From DASZZZ01 sp036260375 (GTDB lineage Bacteria > Actinomycetota > CADDZG01 > WHSQ01): a stretch of 49,752 bases of DNA. Location of the stretch: assembly GCA_036260375.1 (NCBI GenBank), contig DASZZZ010000085.1:1-49752 (forward strand). The letters run 5' to 3'. A program made the position numbers and the translations under genes. Below, piece by piece: positions 49,682 to 49,752 of the stretch (within the stretch, counting starts at the first letter, position 1; each line of letters begins with the position of its first letter). The notes under the pieces were generated by a model. The model had not been told where the DNA came from. It saw nothing but the letters and a program-made list of their open reading frames with translations, and did not search any database.

Positions 49682-49752
49682 GAGCCTGCGCGTTCGGCAA
49701 CCGCTGCAGCTCGGACCGGCATTAGCCCGCCGCGCCCTCCCGCAGGAAGGAC

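Noticed and set aside
1..49752. CRISPR arrays, insertion sequences and phage genes
   Set aside because: No regularly spaced repeats, transposase, integrase or phage structural signatures seen.

Overview
The window comes from a very GC-rich actinobacterium (Actinomycetota). Coding sequence is strongly GC3-biased, GTG starts are common, and many operon joints are 4-base GTGA or ATGA overlaps. The classical menaquinone pathway, a cyclic 2,3-diphosphoglycerate operon, DUF5317 and a Rho with a long low-complexity insert suggest a deep-branching class such as Thermoleophilia or Rubrobacteria. That placement is inference. No transposase, integrase, phage gene or CRISPR array was seen.

Layout: 0-3.5 kb holds a secreted subtilisin-like protease and an ABC exporter pair. 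3.5-8.4 kb holds an AidB-like acyl-CoA dehydrogenase, an RpiB-family isomerase, the NAD-salvage pair pncA-pncB, a rhodanese and a receiver-like protein. 8.5-16.6 kb is the menaquinone locus: MerR-menG-menF (+) converges on menB-menA-menC-menD (-), and menE diverges from menB across a 54-bp spacer. 16.7-20.7 kb holds a membrane protein, a double-GNAT acetyltransferase, an orphan E1-alpha dehydrogenase subunit and hisS. 20.8-22.4 kb has a 29-codon hydrophobic peptide gene divergent from an XRE-HTH/TPR regulator of the RRNPP architecture. 22.5-28.1 kb has gltX, a MOSC protein, an asparagine synthetase and a UDP-glucose dehydrogenase.

28.1-34.9 kb is an accessory island with more relaxed codon use. 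It contains two related Cys-containing secreted mini-proteins (one frameshifted). It also carries a minus-strand set that looks like a RiPP biosynthetic cluster: a 58-aa candidate precursor behind a near-consensus promoter, then a B12-binding-type radical SAM enzyme, an arginase-family ureohydrolase, an APH-fold kinase and an FkbM methyltransferase. A divergent three-gene operon encodes a His-rich secreted protein and two membrane-anchored proteins. The island is bounded on the right by tRNA-Arg(CCG).

35.1-49.0 kb returns to housekeeping genes: a single-domain response regulator, argS, a PhzF-family protein, a membrane GGDEF-EAL protein, a second tiny peptide with the same G-x-G-W-x-W tail as the one at 20.8 kb, DUF5317, thrC, thrB, a membrane protein, cpgS, 2-phosphoglycerate kinase, a transaldolase and rho. 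The last 0.7 kb carries a gene with clearly different codon use, suggesting transfer or a chimeric contig end.

Most notable candidates: (1) the possible peptide-regulator signalling pair at 20.8-22.4 kb with a second matching peptide at 40.2 kb; (2) the radical-SAM/ureohydrolase RiPP-like cluster; (3) the cDPG operon with a probable ATT start codon; (4) recurrent TANNNT boxes 6-8 nt before start codons, pointing to leaderless transcription.
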